Positions 37,625-47,754 of a stretch of 64,000 bases of DNA are shown piece by piece. Location of the stretch: the NCBI RefSeq assembly GCF_013760955.1, contig NZ_JACDUL010000002.1, forward strand, positions 132,719 to 196,718. Reading direction: 5' to 3'. The DNA is from Methanococcus maripaludis. Lineage in GTDB: Archaea > AGJL01 > Methanococci > Methanococcales > Methanococcaceae. Below the pieces are notes generated by a model. It searched no databases, was not told the origin of the DNA, and saw only the letters and a program-made list of their open reading frames with translations. Every line of letters begins with the position of its first letter. The first letter of the stretch is position 1. The position numbers and the translations under genes were made by a program.

Positions 37625-38578
37625 ATGAAAATAGTCGTACTTGATGGATACACGATGAATTCTGGGGATTTATCGTGGGAAAATTTGGAAGAACTTGGTG
37701 AACTTACAATTTATGATAGAACTTCTGAATCAGAAGTAATTGAAAGAATTTCGGACTCTGAAATTGTTATTACGAACAAAATAATAATTGACAAGGCAGT
37801 TTTTGAAAAATGTAAAAACATAAAATACGTTGGAGTTACCGCAACGGGTTATAATGTTGTAGATACCAATTTAGCAAAAGAACTGGGGATTGTTGTAACA
37901 AATGTTCCAGCATATTCGACAGATTCAGTAGCACAGGCAGTATTTTCATATATCCTCGAACATGTGCAAAATGTTTCCAAATATAATGAAAGCGTAAAAT
38001 CAGGTACTTGGGTAAATTCAAAAGATTTTTCATACCGAAAATTTCCTATTATTGAACTTGCAGGTAAAAATCTTGGAATAATTGGATTTGGAGCAATTGG
38101 AAAAAAAGTTGCAGAAATTGGAATTGCTTTTGGAATGAATGTGTTTGTAAACACGAGAACTGTTTCAAACACGAATTTGAATGTTAAATTTGTATCTAAA
38201 GAAGAAATTTTTAAAAATTCTGACTTTTTAACGCTACACTGTCCATTAACTGACGAAACAAAAGAACTTGTTGACGAAAAAACGCTTAAATTGATGAAAA
38301 AATCTGCAATGTTGATAAACACCGGGAGGGGAGGACTCGTCAATGAAAAAGATCTTGCAGATGCATTAAATCTCGATAATATTGCCAGAGCAGGTTTAGA
38401 TGTACTTTCAACCGAGCCTCCAAAAGAGAATAATCCCTTAATCAACGCCAAAAATACAATTATAACCCCGCACATTGCATGGGCATCTTACGAAGCGAGA
38501 AAACGACTGATGGATGTGACTGTAAACAATGTAAAGTCATTTATCGAAGGAAACCCAATAAATATTGTAAACAAATGA
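37625..38578 (+). CDS. NAD-dependent D-2-hydroxyacid dehydrogenase
   Basis: About 317 residues. Nucleotide-binding motif GIIGFGAIGKKVAEIG (about 145-160); catalytic residues in INTGRGGLV (Arg), LDVLSTEPP (Glu) and ITPHIAWAS (His). Closest in pattern to glycerate/hydroxypyruvate reductases, but the substrate is uncertain. ATG at 37625 follows GTGATTTTA. 28 bp after the deaminase gene, possibly an operon. Confidence 0.85.
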   Translation: MKIVVLDGYTMNSGDLSWENLEELGELTIYDRTSESEVIERISDSEIVITNKIIIDKAVFEKCKNIKYVGVTATGYNVVDTNLAKELGIVVTNVPAYSTDSVAQAVFSYILEHVQNVSKYNESVKSGTWVNSKDFSYRKFPIIELAGKNLGIIGFGAIGKKVAEIGIAFGMNVFVNTRTVSNTNLNVKFVSKEEIFKNSDFLTLHCPLTDETKELVDEKTLKLMKKSAMLINTGRGGLVNEKDLADALNLDNIARAGLDVLSTEPPKENNPLINAKNTIITPHIAWASYEARKRLMDVTVNNVKSFIEGNPINIVNK

Positions 38579-38627
38579 AAATACATTTTTCATAAAAATT
38601 AATTTTTTTAAGATGGGAGATAACTTT

Positions 38628-39821
38628 ATGAAACCAGCCGATGTTGTGAATTTTGCCGGGCGAAATATAACTCAAAAAAAGACACAGAGTTTTTTAACAA
38701 TAATTGGGGTAGTTATAGGTATTTTGGCAATAGTTAGTTTGATTTCCCTTGGATATGGTGTTCAAAATTACATAACTGGCGAGATTACGACTATCGGTGC
38801 AAATATTATTTCAGTTATCCCTTCGCAGAATTTTGGAGGTCCTGCAGTTTCAAAAACTTTTAATGATAACGATGTTGATGCTGTAAAAAGCGTCAGGGGA
38901 GTTGACGAAGTTGTTGCTGTATGGATAGGAAGTTACGAGCTGGAATATCGGGATCAATCCATCTATGGAAATATCTTGGTAGTCGAACCTTCAAAATTTA
39001 CTTACGTATACTCAACAACTTGGGGTTACGAGCCATACAAGGGGCGTTGGATTGAAGACAGTGATAAATATTCCTGTATGGTTGGATATTCACTTGCAAC
39101 TAACTCTTTTGACAATGATATCGATATTGGGGATAAAATAACGATAAATGGTACAAAATATAAAGTTATAGGAATACTCGAAGAAACAGGAAACCCTGCA
39201 ACCGAAAATTCAGCTATTTTATCAAAAGATGTAGGTCAGGCACTTTTCGAAATTGATGACGAATACAACAGGATGATTGTATCCGTAAAATCTGGCGAGG
39301 ATGTAATTCGGGTTTCAGAAGATATTCAGAAAGAAGTGGAAGATTCAAGGGGGGACGAAAATTTTTCCGTTTTAACGGCAGAACAACTTGCTGAATCGAT
39401 TAACAACATCTTTAAGGTTTTAACAATATTTTTAGTTGGTGTTGCAGGAATTTCATTGCTTGTTGGAGCGGTTGGAATCTCAAACACGATGCACATGAGT
39501 ATTTTAGAACGAAGAAAAGATATTGGAATTTTAAAAGCACTTGGTGCAGAAAACACGACGATTCTTTCAATATTTGTAGTTGAGGCTGGATTTTTAGGAT
39601 TATTCGGTGGAATCATCGGAACGATAATTGGAATATTAATTGCAAAGGCAGTTGAATATATTGCAGCAGCTTCTGGTTACGGCATTATAAAGGCGTGGAT
39701 TTCCTGGGAATTAATTGTTGGAGTTTTAATATTCTCATTTGTAGTAGGAATTTTAAGCGGCTACTTCCCTGCAAGAAGCGGTGCAAAATTAAACCCTGTT
39801 GATACTTTGAGAGGGGAATAA
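38628..39821 (+). CDS. MacB/FtsX-family ABC transporter permease
   Basis: About 397 residues: one N-terminal membrane helix, a large extracytoplasmic MacB_PCD domain (about 50-260), then three C-terminal helices with ERRKDIGILKALGA, the coupling helix typical of FtsX-like permeases. These export peptides or lipoproteins or do mechanotransmission. The cognate ATPase is not adjacent, which is unusual since the genes usually pair. ATG at 38628 after GGGAGATAAC. Confidence 0.85.
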   Translation: MKPADVVNFAGRNITQKKTQSFLTIIGVVIGILAIVSLISLGYGVQNYITGEITTIGANIISVIPSQNFGGPAVSKTFNDNDVDAVKSVRGVDEVVAVWIGSYELEYRDQSIYGNILVVEPSKFTYVYSTTWGYEPYKGRWIEDSDKYSCMVGYSLATNSFDNDIDIGDKITINGTKYKVIGILEETGNPATENSAILSKDVGQALFEIDDEYNRMIVSVKSGEDVIRVSEDIQKEVEDSRGDENFSVLTAEQLAESINNIFKVLTIFLVGVAGISLLVGAVGISNTMHMSILERRKDIGILKALGAENTTILSIFVVEAGFLGLFGGIIGTIIGILIAKAVEYIAAASGYGIIKAWISWELIVGVLIFSFVVGILSGYFPARSGAKLNPVDTLRGE

Positions 39822-39946
39822 TTTTAAAAAATTAATTAAAGCAAAAGTAATAAGAATAAAATGTTTAAAAATTAAAAGCAAGTTATAAATTTTAAATTTA
39901 TTCGATTTCGATATTTATTATAGTTTAGATATTTAGCGGTGAAATT

Positions 39947-40861
39947 TTGAAGTTAAGAATCGGAACAAGGGGCAGTACGCTTGCAATGGTCCAGACAGAA
40001 TATATCGCAGGTCTTTTAAATGATCTCGGTGTTGAAACAGAAATTGTTATTGTTAAAACTACTGGGGATAAGGATCAGACTAAAAAACTTGTAGATCTTG
40101 GACTTGGAGTTTTTACAAAAGAACTTGATAGCAAAATGCTTGAAAACGAAATTGATATTGCAGTACACAGTTTAAAAGACGTTCCAACCCTTTGGAGTGA
40201 TGAATTACAGATTACTGCAACCCCAAAACGAGAAAGTCCTGATGATATTATAATCTGGAGAAAAGACAGCGATTTTGATATCGAACATGACGAATTAGAT
40301 GTTGGAACTTCGAGCATTAGACGAACTTCATTTTTACAATTTACACACCCCAATTTAACACCTAAACTTTTAAGGGGGAATGTCGCAACAAGAATTGATA
40401 AATTAAGAAATAGGGAATACGATACAATTATAATGGCAAAAGCAGGCCTTATCAGGCAGGGTATTGATTTATCCGAATTTAATTATACAAAGCTCGATAT
40501 GCTTCCTGCACCAGCTCAAGGAGTAATTGGAGTTGCTTCAAGAAAAGCAGACATCAAAATCAACGAAATTTTGGAAAAAATATGTGATAAAAAAACATAT
40601 ATTGAAGCTACTGCTGAAAGATGGGCCTTAAAAGAATATGGTGGCGGATGTCAGGCACCTTTTGGAGCTTTTGCAGTTTATGATACTGAAGATGGGATTT
40701 TAAATTTAAGATGTGAACTTGTGGACGAACAGGGCACAATAAAGCGAGTAAAATCAAATGAAGGATTTGTAATCTGCACTACTGATGAAGTTGAACTTGC
40801 AAAGGAACTCGGTGCAAGAGTCGGTGCATTATTTAAAGAAATCGAAACTTTTACTTATTAG
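39947..40861 (+). CDS. hemC: Porphobilinogen deaminase (hydroxymethylbilane synthase)
   Basis: 304 residues. Condenses four porphobilinogens to hydroxymethylbilane for siroheme, F430, cobalamin and heme d1-type tetrapyrroles. RIGTRGSTLAMVQT opens the protein, SLKDVPT follows, and Cys235 in GGGCQAPFGA carries the dipyrromethane primer. TTG start after GGTGAAATT. Single gene with its own AT-rich promoter region. Confidence 0.95.
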   Translation: MKLRIGTRGSTLAMVQTEYIAGLLNDLGVETEIVIVKTTGDKDQTKKLVDLGLGVFTKELDSKMLENEIDIAVHSLKDVPTLWSDELQITATPKRESPDDIIIWRKDSDFDIEHDELDVGTSSIRRTSFLQFTHPNLTPKLLRGNVATRIDKLRNREYDTIIMAKAGLIRQGIDLSEFNYTKLDMLPAPAQGVIGVASRKADIKINEILEKICDKKTYIEATAERWALKEYGGGCQAPFGAFAVYDTEDGILNLRCELVDEQGTIKRVKSNEGFVICTTDEVELAKELGARVGALFKEIETFTY

Positions 40862-40950
40862 TTCTTTTTTCTTTTTTTTAAAAATTTAGAGAAAGTTTTA
40901 AATTATTTAAAGTTTAATTTTATTTTAATTGTAATTATCGAGGGATTTTT

Positions 40951-42681
40951 ATGGCAGATTATAACAATGCAGTAGTTTTCTATGATGCATGCGGAATCGA
41001 ATATTCAAAACAGATTAAAAAAACTCTTGAAAGGGGTTTTGAAAGAGAATGTTTTTTAATAAACCTTGATGCGCATGAAAATACTCTTTCGAAGATTAAT
41101 TCGGCACTGAAAACGAGTAAATATGTTATTTTTATGTTTAGTTCGATTTATTCTAACGAACAGCTGTTAAGTGAAGCAAAAAATGCATTTAATTCCGATA
41201 AACAGATAATTTCTTTAAAATTAAACGATCCGAGTTTAAAACAACAGATTTCAGTCCACCAATCTGAATTTACGGATAACTACAGTCTTTCAAAAAAAGT
41301 AAGTGAAGAAGTTGAAAAACTTAAAAAAATGGAAATTAGGGGTCCAGATTTTATAGAATCAATAATTTCATTTAATATGGGAAATATTTACTTTAATTTT
41401 GGAAAATACGACGAAGCTATAAGATGCTACAAAAAAGCCGTGAAAATAATACCTGATTTCGTAGATGCACTAAATAACTTTAATTCACTTTCAAACCTGA
41501 GATTATCTGAAATTGAAGATAAAAGGCCTGCCATATACAAGGATGCAAAAATTGATGAAATCGTACCAGATATTTTTTCAAATGCTGTTGAAGAACCCGA
41601 AGAAACTCAAAAGTGCACAGAACTTGAACCAGAAGAGCTTGAAGACCTTATTTTAGAAGGAGAAATTGGGGCGGGGCCTGAACCAGAACTTGAAAAAGAA
41701 GTTGAAACGCCAGTTGAGGAAAATATAGAAACTGAGTTAGAAACGAATATTGAAGATGAAATGGTGGAAATTGAAGAATTAAATAACGAAAAAGAAGTAA
41801 TTTTTGAAGAAGAACCACAAGAAGACATTGAAATTGAATCTGATGACGTGGACGATGAACTTATTTCAGATGCCGAAATTGAAGAATTTGGTATTGAAGA
41901 AAATTTTGAGGAAATCGAAGAAGATATTCCTGAAACTGAAGAAATATCTGATGAAACAGAAATAATTTTAGAAGAAGAAATTGAATCAGAAATTGACGAA
42001 GTTGTCGTAGAAATTTCTGAAGAAATAATTGAAGACATTGAAATTTTGGAAGTTGTTGATGAATCTGAAGATATCGAAAAAATAATTGACGCAGATACCT
42101 CTGGTGAATTAGAGTCTTTTGAAGAACTATTGGATAAAAATGAAATCGAAGAGGAAACACAAGAATTAATCCTTGGAGATATAACCGATACAGGATTTGC
42201 TGAAGTTTTAACTTTTGCAAACGCACTTTATGAATCAGGAGATTTTAACGCTGCCGAAGTAGAATATAAAAAAGCAATAATCCTAAATCCTAATTATTCG
42301 GAAGCACATAATAATTACGGATGCCTTTTGGAATATCTCGAAAGATTCGATGAAGCAGAAGTTGAATTTAAAAAAGCAATAGAATTGAATGTTTTAAACA
42401 TAAGGGCGCATAATAACCTTGCAACGCTTTTAGCAAAAGCTGAAAAATACGAAGAAGCAGAAATGCACTATAAAAAAGCAATTGAACTAGATCCTGAGTA
42501 TTGGGGCGCAATTTATAATTTAGGGGCAATGTATGCAACCTTAAAAAGATATGATGATGCAATATCTCAAGTTAAATCAATGATTAAAATCTTCAGGTCT
42601 GAAGGAAATATTAAAGAAGTTTTAGAGCTTAAAAAACTTGTAAAACATTTAAAAAAGTTAAAAATCCAAAATGGTAAATAA
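40951..42681 (+). CDS. TIR-like domain protein with acidic linker and TPR repeats
   Basis: 576 residues in four parts. Residues 5-125 resemble a TIR/STIR fold: NAVVFYDACGIEYSKQIK strand-helix, KYVIFMFSS strand, then SNEQLLSEAKNAF with Glu75 at the place of the TIR catalytic or structural Glu. One TPR follows (139-172). Residues about 195-405 are extremely acidic (mostly Glu/Asp/Ile/Ser). Residues about 425-560 hold three to four TPRs (NPNYSEAHNNYGCLLEYLERFDEAE pattern). No signal peptide, so intracellular. TIR assignment is by pattern; function unknown. Confidence 0.65.
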   Translation: MADYNNAVVFYDACGIEYSKQIKKTLERGFERECFLINLDAHENTLSKINSALKTSKYVIFMFSSIYSNEQLLSEAKNAFNSDKQIISLKLNDPSLKQQISVHQSEFTDNYSLSKKVSEEVEKLKKMEIRGPDFIESIISFNMGNIYFNFGKYDEAIRCYKKAVKIIPDFVDALNNFNSLSNLRLSEIEDKRPAIYKDAKIDEIVPDIFSNAVEEPEETQKCTELEPEELEDLILEGEIGAGPEPELEKEVETPVEENIETELETNIEDEMVEIEELNNEKEVIFEEEPQEDIEIESDDVDDELISDAEIEEFGIEENFEEIEEDIPETEEISDETEIILEEEIESEIDEVVVEISEEIIEDIEILEVVDESEDIEKIIDADTSGELESFEELLDKNEIEEETQELILGDITDTGFAEVLTFANALYESGDFNAAEVEYKKAIILNPNYSEAHNNYGCLLEYLERFDEAEVEFKKAIELNVLNIRAHNNLATLLAKAEKYEEAEMHYKKAIELDPEYWGAIYNLGAMYATLKRYDDAISQVKSMIKIFRSEGNIKEVLELKKLVKHLKKLKIQNGK

Positions 42682-42691
42682 TTTAAATATT

Positions 42692-43552
42692 TTAGATATT
42701 TTGTTCTTTTTTCCAAGTAATCATTGCTTCTTTTGACGTTTTTGTAAATGTCCAAGAATCTTCTGCTTTAGTTAACTCTTCTGACAATATCTCTTTTATT
42801 TTTGAATACTGTTCATCATTTAATGTAAGTTCTCCGCGAGCTTTGAATCTATCCAAATAATGTTCAGCTGCATCATCTAAATTGTTAAATGTTTGGGAAA
42901 ATGATTTTTCACTTAATTTAACATCAGCATATATTCCAAGTTGGTGTAAAATATTGTAAATTAAAATATATGTCATGCCAAATTCTTTTCTTTCAGGTTT
43001 TTGTTCAAAAATGGATTCCCTAATTTTATTATATATCTCCCTCCAAGCTTGGCGAGTTCCAAACGTTAAAATGCAACAGTATTTTTCAGCATAATTATTC
43101 ATTTTTTTAAGTGACTCTTCCATGTCATCTACGCCGAGTGAATAGGACGAAAATACAATATCGGGGTTAAATTCCCTATTTAATTCAAAATTATCCCATC
43201 TTTTATTTATTATGTTAATGTTGTCAATACATTCTTCTTTCATTCTATTTTTCAAAATATCTATCATACCAGTAGACTGTTCTACAACAGTAATTTCTTT
43301 GACTTCTTTTGCAAGCGGTATTGTGTAAGTTCCAGGTCCAGGTCCAATCTCTAAAATTGATGTGTTTTTATCGATATTAAACTCGTTTTTAAGATAGTCA
43401 ATATTGTGTCCAACCCATCCATTTTTATTATTTAGCACATTTTTAGCGTAATTTTTTGAAAAAGTATCCCAAAAATTTTTCGATTCTTTTTCTGACTTAA
43501 ATTGGGTTTTCCCATGATTTTTTCGGTAATATTCTGCCCAATCTACTTCGAT
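42692..43552 (-). CDS. Class I SAM-dependent methyltransferase, possible start-codon lesion
   Basis: Motif I is ILEIGPGPGTYTIPLA; post-I acidic VVEQS and motif IV DIVFSSYSLG are present, so it should bind S-adenosylmethionine; substrate unknown. The first standard start is GTG at 43438 (248 aa) without a ribosome site. The same frame stays open for 38 more codons to 43552, with a coherent N-terminus (VDWAEYYRKNHGK, NFWDTFSKNYA) typical of related proteins. It begins just after GGTGAAACT at a codon ATC where ATG would be expected. I list the longer form; the true start needs proof. Confidence 0.65.
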   Translation of the reverse strand: MEVDWAEYYRKNHGKTQFKSEKESKNFWDTFSKNYAKNVLNNKNGWVGHNIDYLKNEFNIDKNTSILEIGPGPGTYTIPLAKEVKEITVVEQSTGMIDILKNRMKEECIDNINIINKRWDNFELNREFNPDIVFSSYSLGVDDMEESLKKMNNYAEKYCCILTFGTRQAWREIYNKIRESIFEQKPERKEFGMTYILIYNILHQLGIYADVKLSEKSFSQTFNNLDDAAEHYLDRFKARGELTLNDEQYSKIKEILSEELTKAEDSWTFTKTSKEAMITWKKEQNI

Positions 43553-43737
43553 AGTTTCACCCTATTTTTTTGTAATCCTACTTTACATTTTTTCCATATT
43601 TAAATTATATGATTTATTATCAAAACTTTATTAAAAAAATCATAACATTTAAATATTATTCATAAATATTACATTAAATTAGGATAGACATATTAATTAT
43701 GACTATTTTTAAAAAACTATTACATACAGGTGAGTAG

Positions 43738-45336
43738 ATGGCAATTAGTATTAAAAAAATAGTTAGCATCGGGTTAGGTGGCTTGATGCTCGGTTCAGCA
43801 CTTTCTTCAAGCGCTTTTGCAGTAGAAAAAGTTGGGGATGTAGATTCTTTTGTTTCAGATCTCGTTTCAACCGATAATTCAAATGTTGATATAATTGTTG
43901 GCTCAAATTCAGTAGCTTCAGATGTTGTATCCGCTGCAAATATCGCAGCAAAACTTGGATCATTATCCTTTTTAGAACAAACTGGTGAAGAAGCTTCTGC
44001 AACTTTATCAATTGGTTCAAAATCTAAATCAGATAACTTTAATTTAGTTGGTTCAGGAGTTACGGATTCCCTTTTCGCAGTTTCCGTAGACGATGATTAT
44101 GTTTCTAGTATATCAAATGTTGATTTCCACAGTTCAACAAACTTAGACGCCACGGGGTATGTTTCATTGGAAGATCTTGGTAATTTAATGGAAGTATCTG
44201 ATACGGACCCTTCAAGCTGGGTTACAGGATCCGATAACGATGTTTCTGCAGAATTTATGTTTTTAAGGCTTAAAACAGATGTTGCAGATTGGAAAGTAAA
44301 TTCTGATGAGATGTCATATATGACATTATTATTTGATGAAAATACTGGAGTTCCAGCAGGCTTAAAAGGAATGTGTCCGGGACGTAACATTGCATATTTA
44401 GGTGAAGAATGGACATTAATGGGTATGAGTTGTGATGCCGATAAAGTTGTTCTCGGAAAGGAAGTTTATAGGGGTGCATTAAAAGAAGGGGAATCTTATT
44501 CAGTAAATGGTTGTGAAATAAAAATCGACTCAATTATAACGGATGGTACCGATTACAAAGTCAGTGCAAAAATATTAAAAGATGGTGCAGTTGTGGCATC
44601 CACATATAACGAAGCACCAACAAACCTAATGGCAAACGGCATTGGAATAAGATTTCAAAAAGTTTACGAAAGTATAGACTCAAATGCGGCTTATGCTGAT
44701 GTTGTGATCGTAAATAATGTAAAAGGAATGCCTTTAGGTTCAGAAGTGATTCCGGATTATGAAATTTACTCAGTGTTATACACAGGCGGTACTTTTCAGT
44801 ATACTGATGACTTTGTAAAAGGTCAAAAAAATGTGGGGCTTGCTTTAAAGTATGTTGGTGATGATTTAACAGGTTTAGGATCCGACGATAGTGTTAAAGT
44901 TGCAGATTATGCAGATTTCCTGTTTGATGATGAGGGAAGCAGTGCAACCAAGTTAAATGTATTCTTTGAAATGAACGAAGAAAAAGAAGTTAGCTTAATC
45001 CAAACTCAAAAAACAAATGTTTTAAATGTGAAAATTCTTGCAGAAGAGATTTCTACTGGAGATGATGAATCCCTAACAATAGCCCCAATAGTTAAATTAG
45101 ATACTGAAACTTCAATGGAAACTTCAGAAAATCCATTAATATTAATTGGCGGGCCAGTTATAAATTCCATAACCAAAGAATTATCAAATGCTGGTTTAAT
45201 TGCAATAGACAATGAATCACCTGCAACTTTGGCATTAGCTGCGGGCGCTGCAAATGGAAATGATGTATTGGTTGTTGCAGGTGGCGATAGAAGTGCTACA
45301 ACAGACGCAGCAAACGCTTTAATTGCAATGATTTAA
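43738..45336 (+). CDS. S-layer protein (methanococcal Slp family)
   Basis: 532 residues. Signal peptide MAISIKKIVSIGLGGLMLG... cleaved after SSAFA, as in Methanococcus S-layer proteins. The N-terminal region matches the S-layer N-domain (VDIIVGSNSVASDVVSAANIAAKLG), and the C-terminus has the paired domain (LILIGGPVINSITKEL, DVLVVAGGDRSATTDAANAL). Three Cys-containing loops (GMCPGRN, MSCDADK, NGCEIK) are in the middle. Ribosome site CAGGTGAGTAG. Several Slp paralogues exist in Methanococcus; whether this one forms the main lattice cannot be told here. Confidence 0.85.
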   Translation: MAISIKKIVSIGLGGLMLGSALSSSAFAVEKVGDVDSFVSDLVSTDNSNVDIIVGSNSVASDVVSAANIAAKLGSLSFLEQTGEEASATLSIGSKSKSDNFNLVGSGVTDSLFAVSVDDDYVSSISNVDFHSSTNLDATGYVSLEDLGNLMEVSDTDPSSWVTGSDNDVSAEFMFLRLKTDVADWKVNSDEMSYMTLLFDENTGVPAGLKGMCPGRNIAYLGEEWTLMGMSCDADKVVLGKEVYRGALKEGESYSVNGCEIKIDSIITDGTDYKVSAKILKDGAVVASTYNEAPTNLMANGIGIRFQKVYESIDSNAAYADVVIVNNVKGMPLGSEVIPDYEIYSVLYTGGTFQYTDDFVKGQKNVGLALKYVGDDLTGLGSDDSVKVADYADFLFDDEGSSATKLNVFFEMNEEKEVSLIQTQKTNVLNVKILAEEISTGDDESLTIAPIVKLDTETSMETSENPLILIGGPVINSITKELSNAGLIAIDNESPATLALAAGAANGNDVLVVAGGDRSATTDAANALIAMI

Positions 45337-45345
45337 AAAAATAAA

Positions 45346-46404
45346 TTATTTTTCAATTTTTTCTAAAATTTTTTTATCCAGCCATTCTTTTGTAATATAT
45401 TTTTCATAAACTGGAAGTCTTTCTTTTAAATTAAATCCGAGTTCTTTTGAAAAAATGTTTAATTCATCAATATCTGGCCACGGGGCTTCGGGGTTTACAA
45501 AGTCTTTCGTTAGGGGGGACACTCCACCCCAGTCGTCAATTCCAGCCATTAAAAACAGCTGTCCGGTTTCCCGATTTAAATTGGGTGGAACTTGAATTGA
45601 AATATCTTCTAAAATTAATTTTGAGAGAATTATCATTTTAAACATTTCAACTGGACTTGGTTCTTTGTAATTTTCCATCGGAATTCCGGGTTTTACCCTA
45701 AAATTCTGAACGATTACTTCCTGGATATGCCCATAGTTTTCATGAATTCTTTTAATTTCAAATATGGAATCAATACGTTCTTCAAGAGTTTCTCCAATTC
45801 CAATTAGGATTCCCGTAGTAAATGGAATTTTTAATTTTCCAGCATTTTCAATCATTTCAATTCTTAATTTAGGGTCTTTTCCTGGGCTCTTTTCATGTGC
45901 GATAGTACCGCATAATCTCGCACTCGAATTTTCAAGCATCAATCCCATCGAAGCATTTACTTCCCTTAGGTATTTTAGCTCATCGTAAGATAAAATTCCA
46001 CAATTAGTATGTGGTAAAAGATCCGTATTGTCAAGGCACCATGCACTTATTTCGTATAAATATTCCAAAATTCCAGAGTAGCCCATTTTTTTTAATTCTT
46101 CTTTTACTTTCTCATTTTCATCAACATTTTCTCCAAAAGTAAAAAGCGCTTCTCTGCATCCAAAAGTATCAGCTTTAGTTAATATTTCATTCATTTCATT
46201 CATTTTTAATAATTTAAAGTTTTCATTTCTAAATGTACAGTAACCACAAACGTTCCTGCACCAGTTGCATACTGGAATAAACGCGTTTTTTGAAAAAGTA
46301 ATGTGTTTGGAAGAAGTTTGTGCATTAATTTTTGTTAATTTTTTTAAAATGGAATTTATCGAATCTGATTTTAAAAAATCAAGTGCTTCACTTTTTGTTA
46401 TCAT
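45346..46404 (-). CDS. cofG: FO synthase subunit 1 (7,8-didemethyl-8-hydroxy-5-deazariboflavin synthase)
   Basis: 352 residues; radical SAM enzyme of F420 biosynthesis acting with CofH. The Fe-S motif is Cys49-X3-Cys53-X2-Cys56 (CRNVCGYC); further landmarks are GILIGIGET and [20 protein letters not shown], which carries the CofG signature DWGG. 23 bp downstream of nadC, so probably the same operon. cofH is not in the window. Confidence 0.95.
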
Positions 46405-46427
46405 TTAAATCCCCAAATTGAATTAAT

Positions 46428-47264
46428 TTACAGTAAATCAAGTCCGATATCGACAGATACTGCTGAATGAATCAACGAACCCATTGAAATAACATCTACA
46501 TTGTATTTTGCATAATCTTTGACGTTATTTTCATTTATTCCGCCGCTAAGTTCAATTTTTGGTCTAAATCCCGTTTTCTGTTCAAATCCCAAAATAATAT
46601 CGAGTGCAATTTCTATATTTTTAAATTCAAAATTGTCAAGAAGTATAATATCTGGTTTATGCTCAATAACTTCTTTCAACTGTTCAATTGTATCGACTTC
46701 TATTTCAATTTTTTTTGAAAAGCTTAATTTTTCAGCTCTTTTGAAGCATTCTTTTATTCCAACAGCCTGAATGTGATTATCTTTAATCATAACCATGTCA
46801 TCAAGCCTGAACCTGTGTGTATCGCCACCACCAATAAATACTGCATATTTTTCAATCATCGAAAGGAGGGGGTGCGTTTTTCTCGTTGCCGCAATTTTTA
46901 CAGTTTTATTAATTTCTCTTACGTCTTTTATTATCCTGTGGGTTTTATTTGAAATTCCGGAAAGGTGCATCAAAAAATTTAAAACGGTCCTTTCAAGAGT
47001 TAGTATCGTTTTTGTGTTCCCCCTAACTTTTAAAAAAGGTCCAATAACCCGGTCACCATCATTTATTAATTGAGTGCAAGTTAATCCATTTTTTTCCATA
47101 AATTCAACTACAAAATCAATTCCGCAGATTACGGATTCTTCTTTAGCAACAAAAACTGCTTCTGATTCCTGGTTTTTTGGTATCATTAATTCAGTTGTAA
47201 GATCTCCAAAACCGACATCGTAATTGAGTGATTCTTCCAATATTCTTAAAGCATGATTTTTCAA
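46428..47264 (-). CDS. nadC: Nicotinate-nucleotide pyrophosphorylase (quinolinate phosphoribosyltransferase)
   Basis: About 278 residues. Converts quinolinate and PRPP to NaMN in NAD synthesis. Motifs: DVGFGDLTTE, RTVLNFLMHLSGI, AATRKTHPLLSMIEKYAV, GGGDTHRFRLDDMVMIKDNHI and ELSGGINENNV. Start chosen as TTG at 47264, six bases after GGTGATT; GTG 47267 is possible. First gene of a nadC-cofG unit. Confidence 0.95.
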   Translation of the reverse strand: MKNHALRILEESLNYDVGFGDLTTELMIPKNQESEAVFVAKEESVICGIDFVVEFMEKNGLTCTQLINDGDRVIGPFLKVRGNTKTILTLERTVLNFLMHLSGISNKTHRIIKDVREINKTVKIAATRKTHPLLSMIEKYAVFIGGGDTHRFRLDDMVMIKDNHIQAVGIKECFKRAEKLSFSKKIEIEVDTIEQLKEVIEHKPDIILLDNFEFKNIEIALDIILGFEQKTGFRPKIELSGGINENNVKDYAKYNVDVISMGSLIHSAVSVDIGLDLL

Positions 47265-47355
47265 CACAATAATCACCAAGTTTTTATAACTGGCCTAATT
47301 ATTATAAATATTGCGTTTATTATTTTTATTTTAGTATATATAGGGGAAATACACG

Positions 47356-47748
47356 ATGTTAAAAACACTACCTCCAACATTGAGAGAAAAAAAACGATAC
47401 GTTGCACTTGAAATTATTTTTGAAGATGAACTATTTCAAAAAGACGTGATTGCAATTGTTAGGAATGCTTTAATGAATTATTCCGGAGTTTTAGGATGTT
47501 CCAAAGCAAATCCCTGGTTAATCGATTACAACCACCCTTACGGAATACTTAGAATTTCAAGAGATGAAGTCGATAATTTAAGAAGTTCGCTTAGTTTAAG
47601 CAATGAACACCGAAAAAAGCCGATAAACATACATATAATTGGAATCTCAAACTCTGTAAAGCATATTCGTGAGAAGTTTTTACATGTGCCTCACGAACCG
47701 TATTACAAAGTTATACAAAAATTAAAAAAGAAGGGCCCAAAAAGGTAA
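47356..47748 (+). CDS. rnp2: RNase P protein component Pop5/Rpp14 (rnp2)
   Basis: 130 residues. Archaeal RNase P subunit for tRNA 5' maturation. Typical opening LPPTLREKKRYVALEI and IVRNALMNYSGVLG, then NPWLIDYNHPYGILRISRDEVDNLR and a basic C-terminus (KLKKKGPKR). ATG after AGGGGAAAT. Convergent with a 41-aa membrane-protein gene. Confidence 0.92.
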   Translation: MLKTLPPTLREKKRYVALEIIFEDELFQKDVIAIVRNALMNYSGVLGCSKANPWLIDYNHPYGILRISRDEVDNLRSSLSLSNEHRKKPINIHIIGISNSVKHIREKFLHVPHEPYYKVIQKLKKKGPKR

Positions 47749-47754
47749 GTTAAC

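Noticed and set aside
41607-42038. 143-aa serine-rich minus-strand frame
   Set aside because: Antisense image of the Glu/Asp-rich linker codons (GAA/GAT read as TTC/ATC, TCA and so on).
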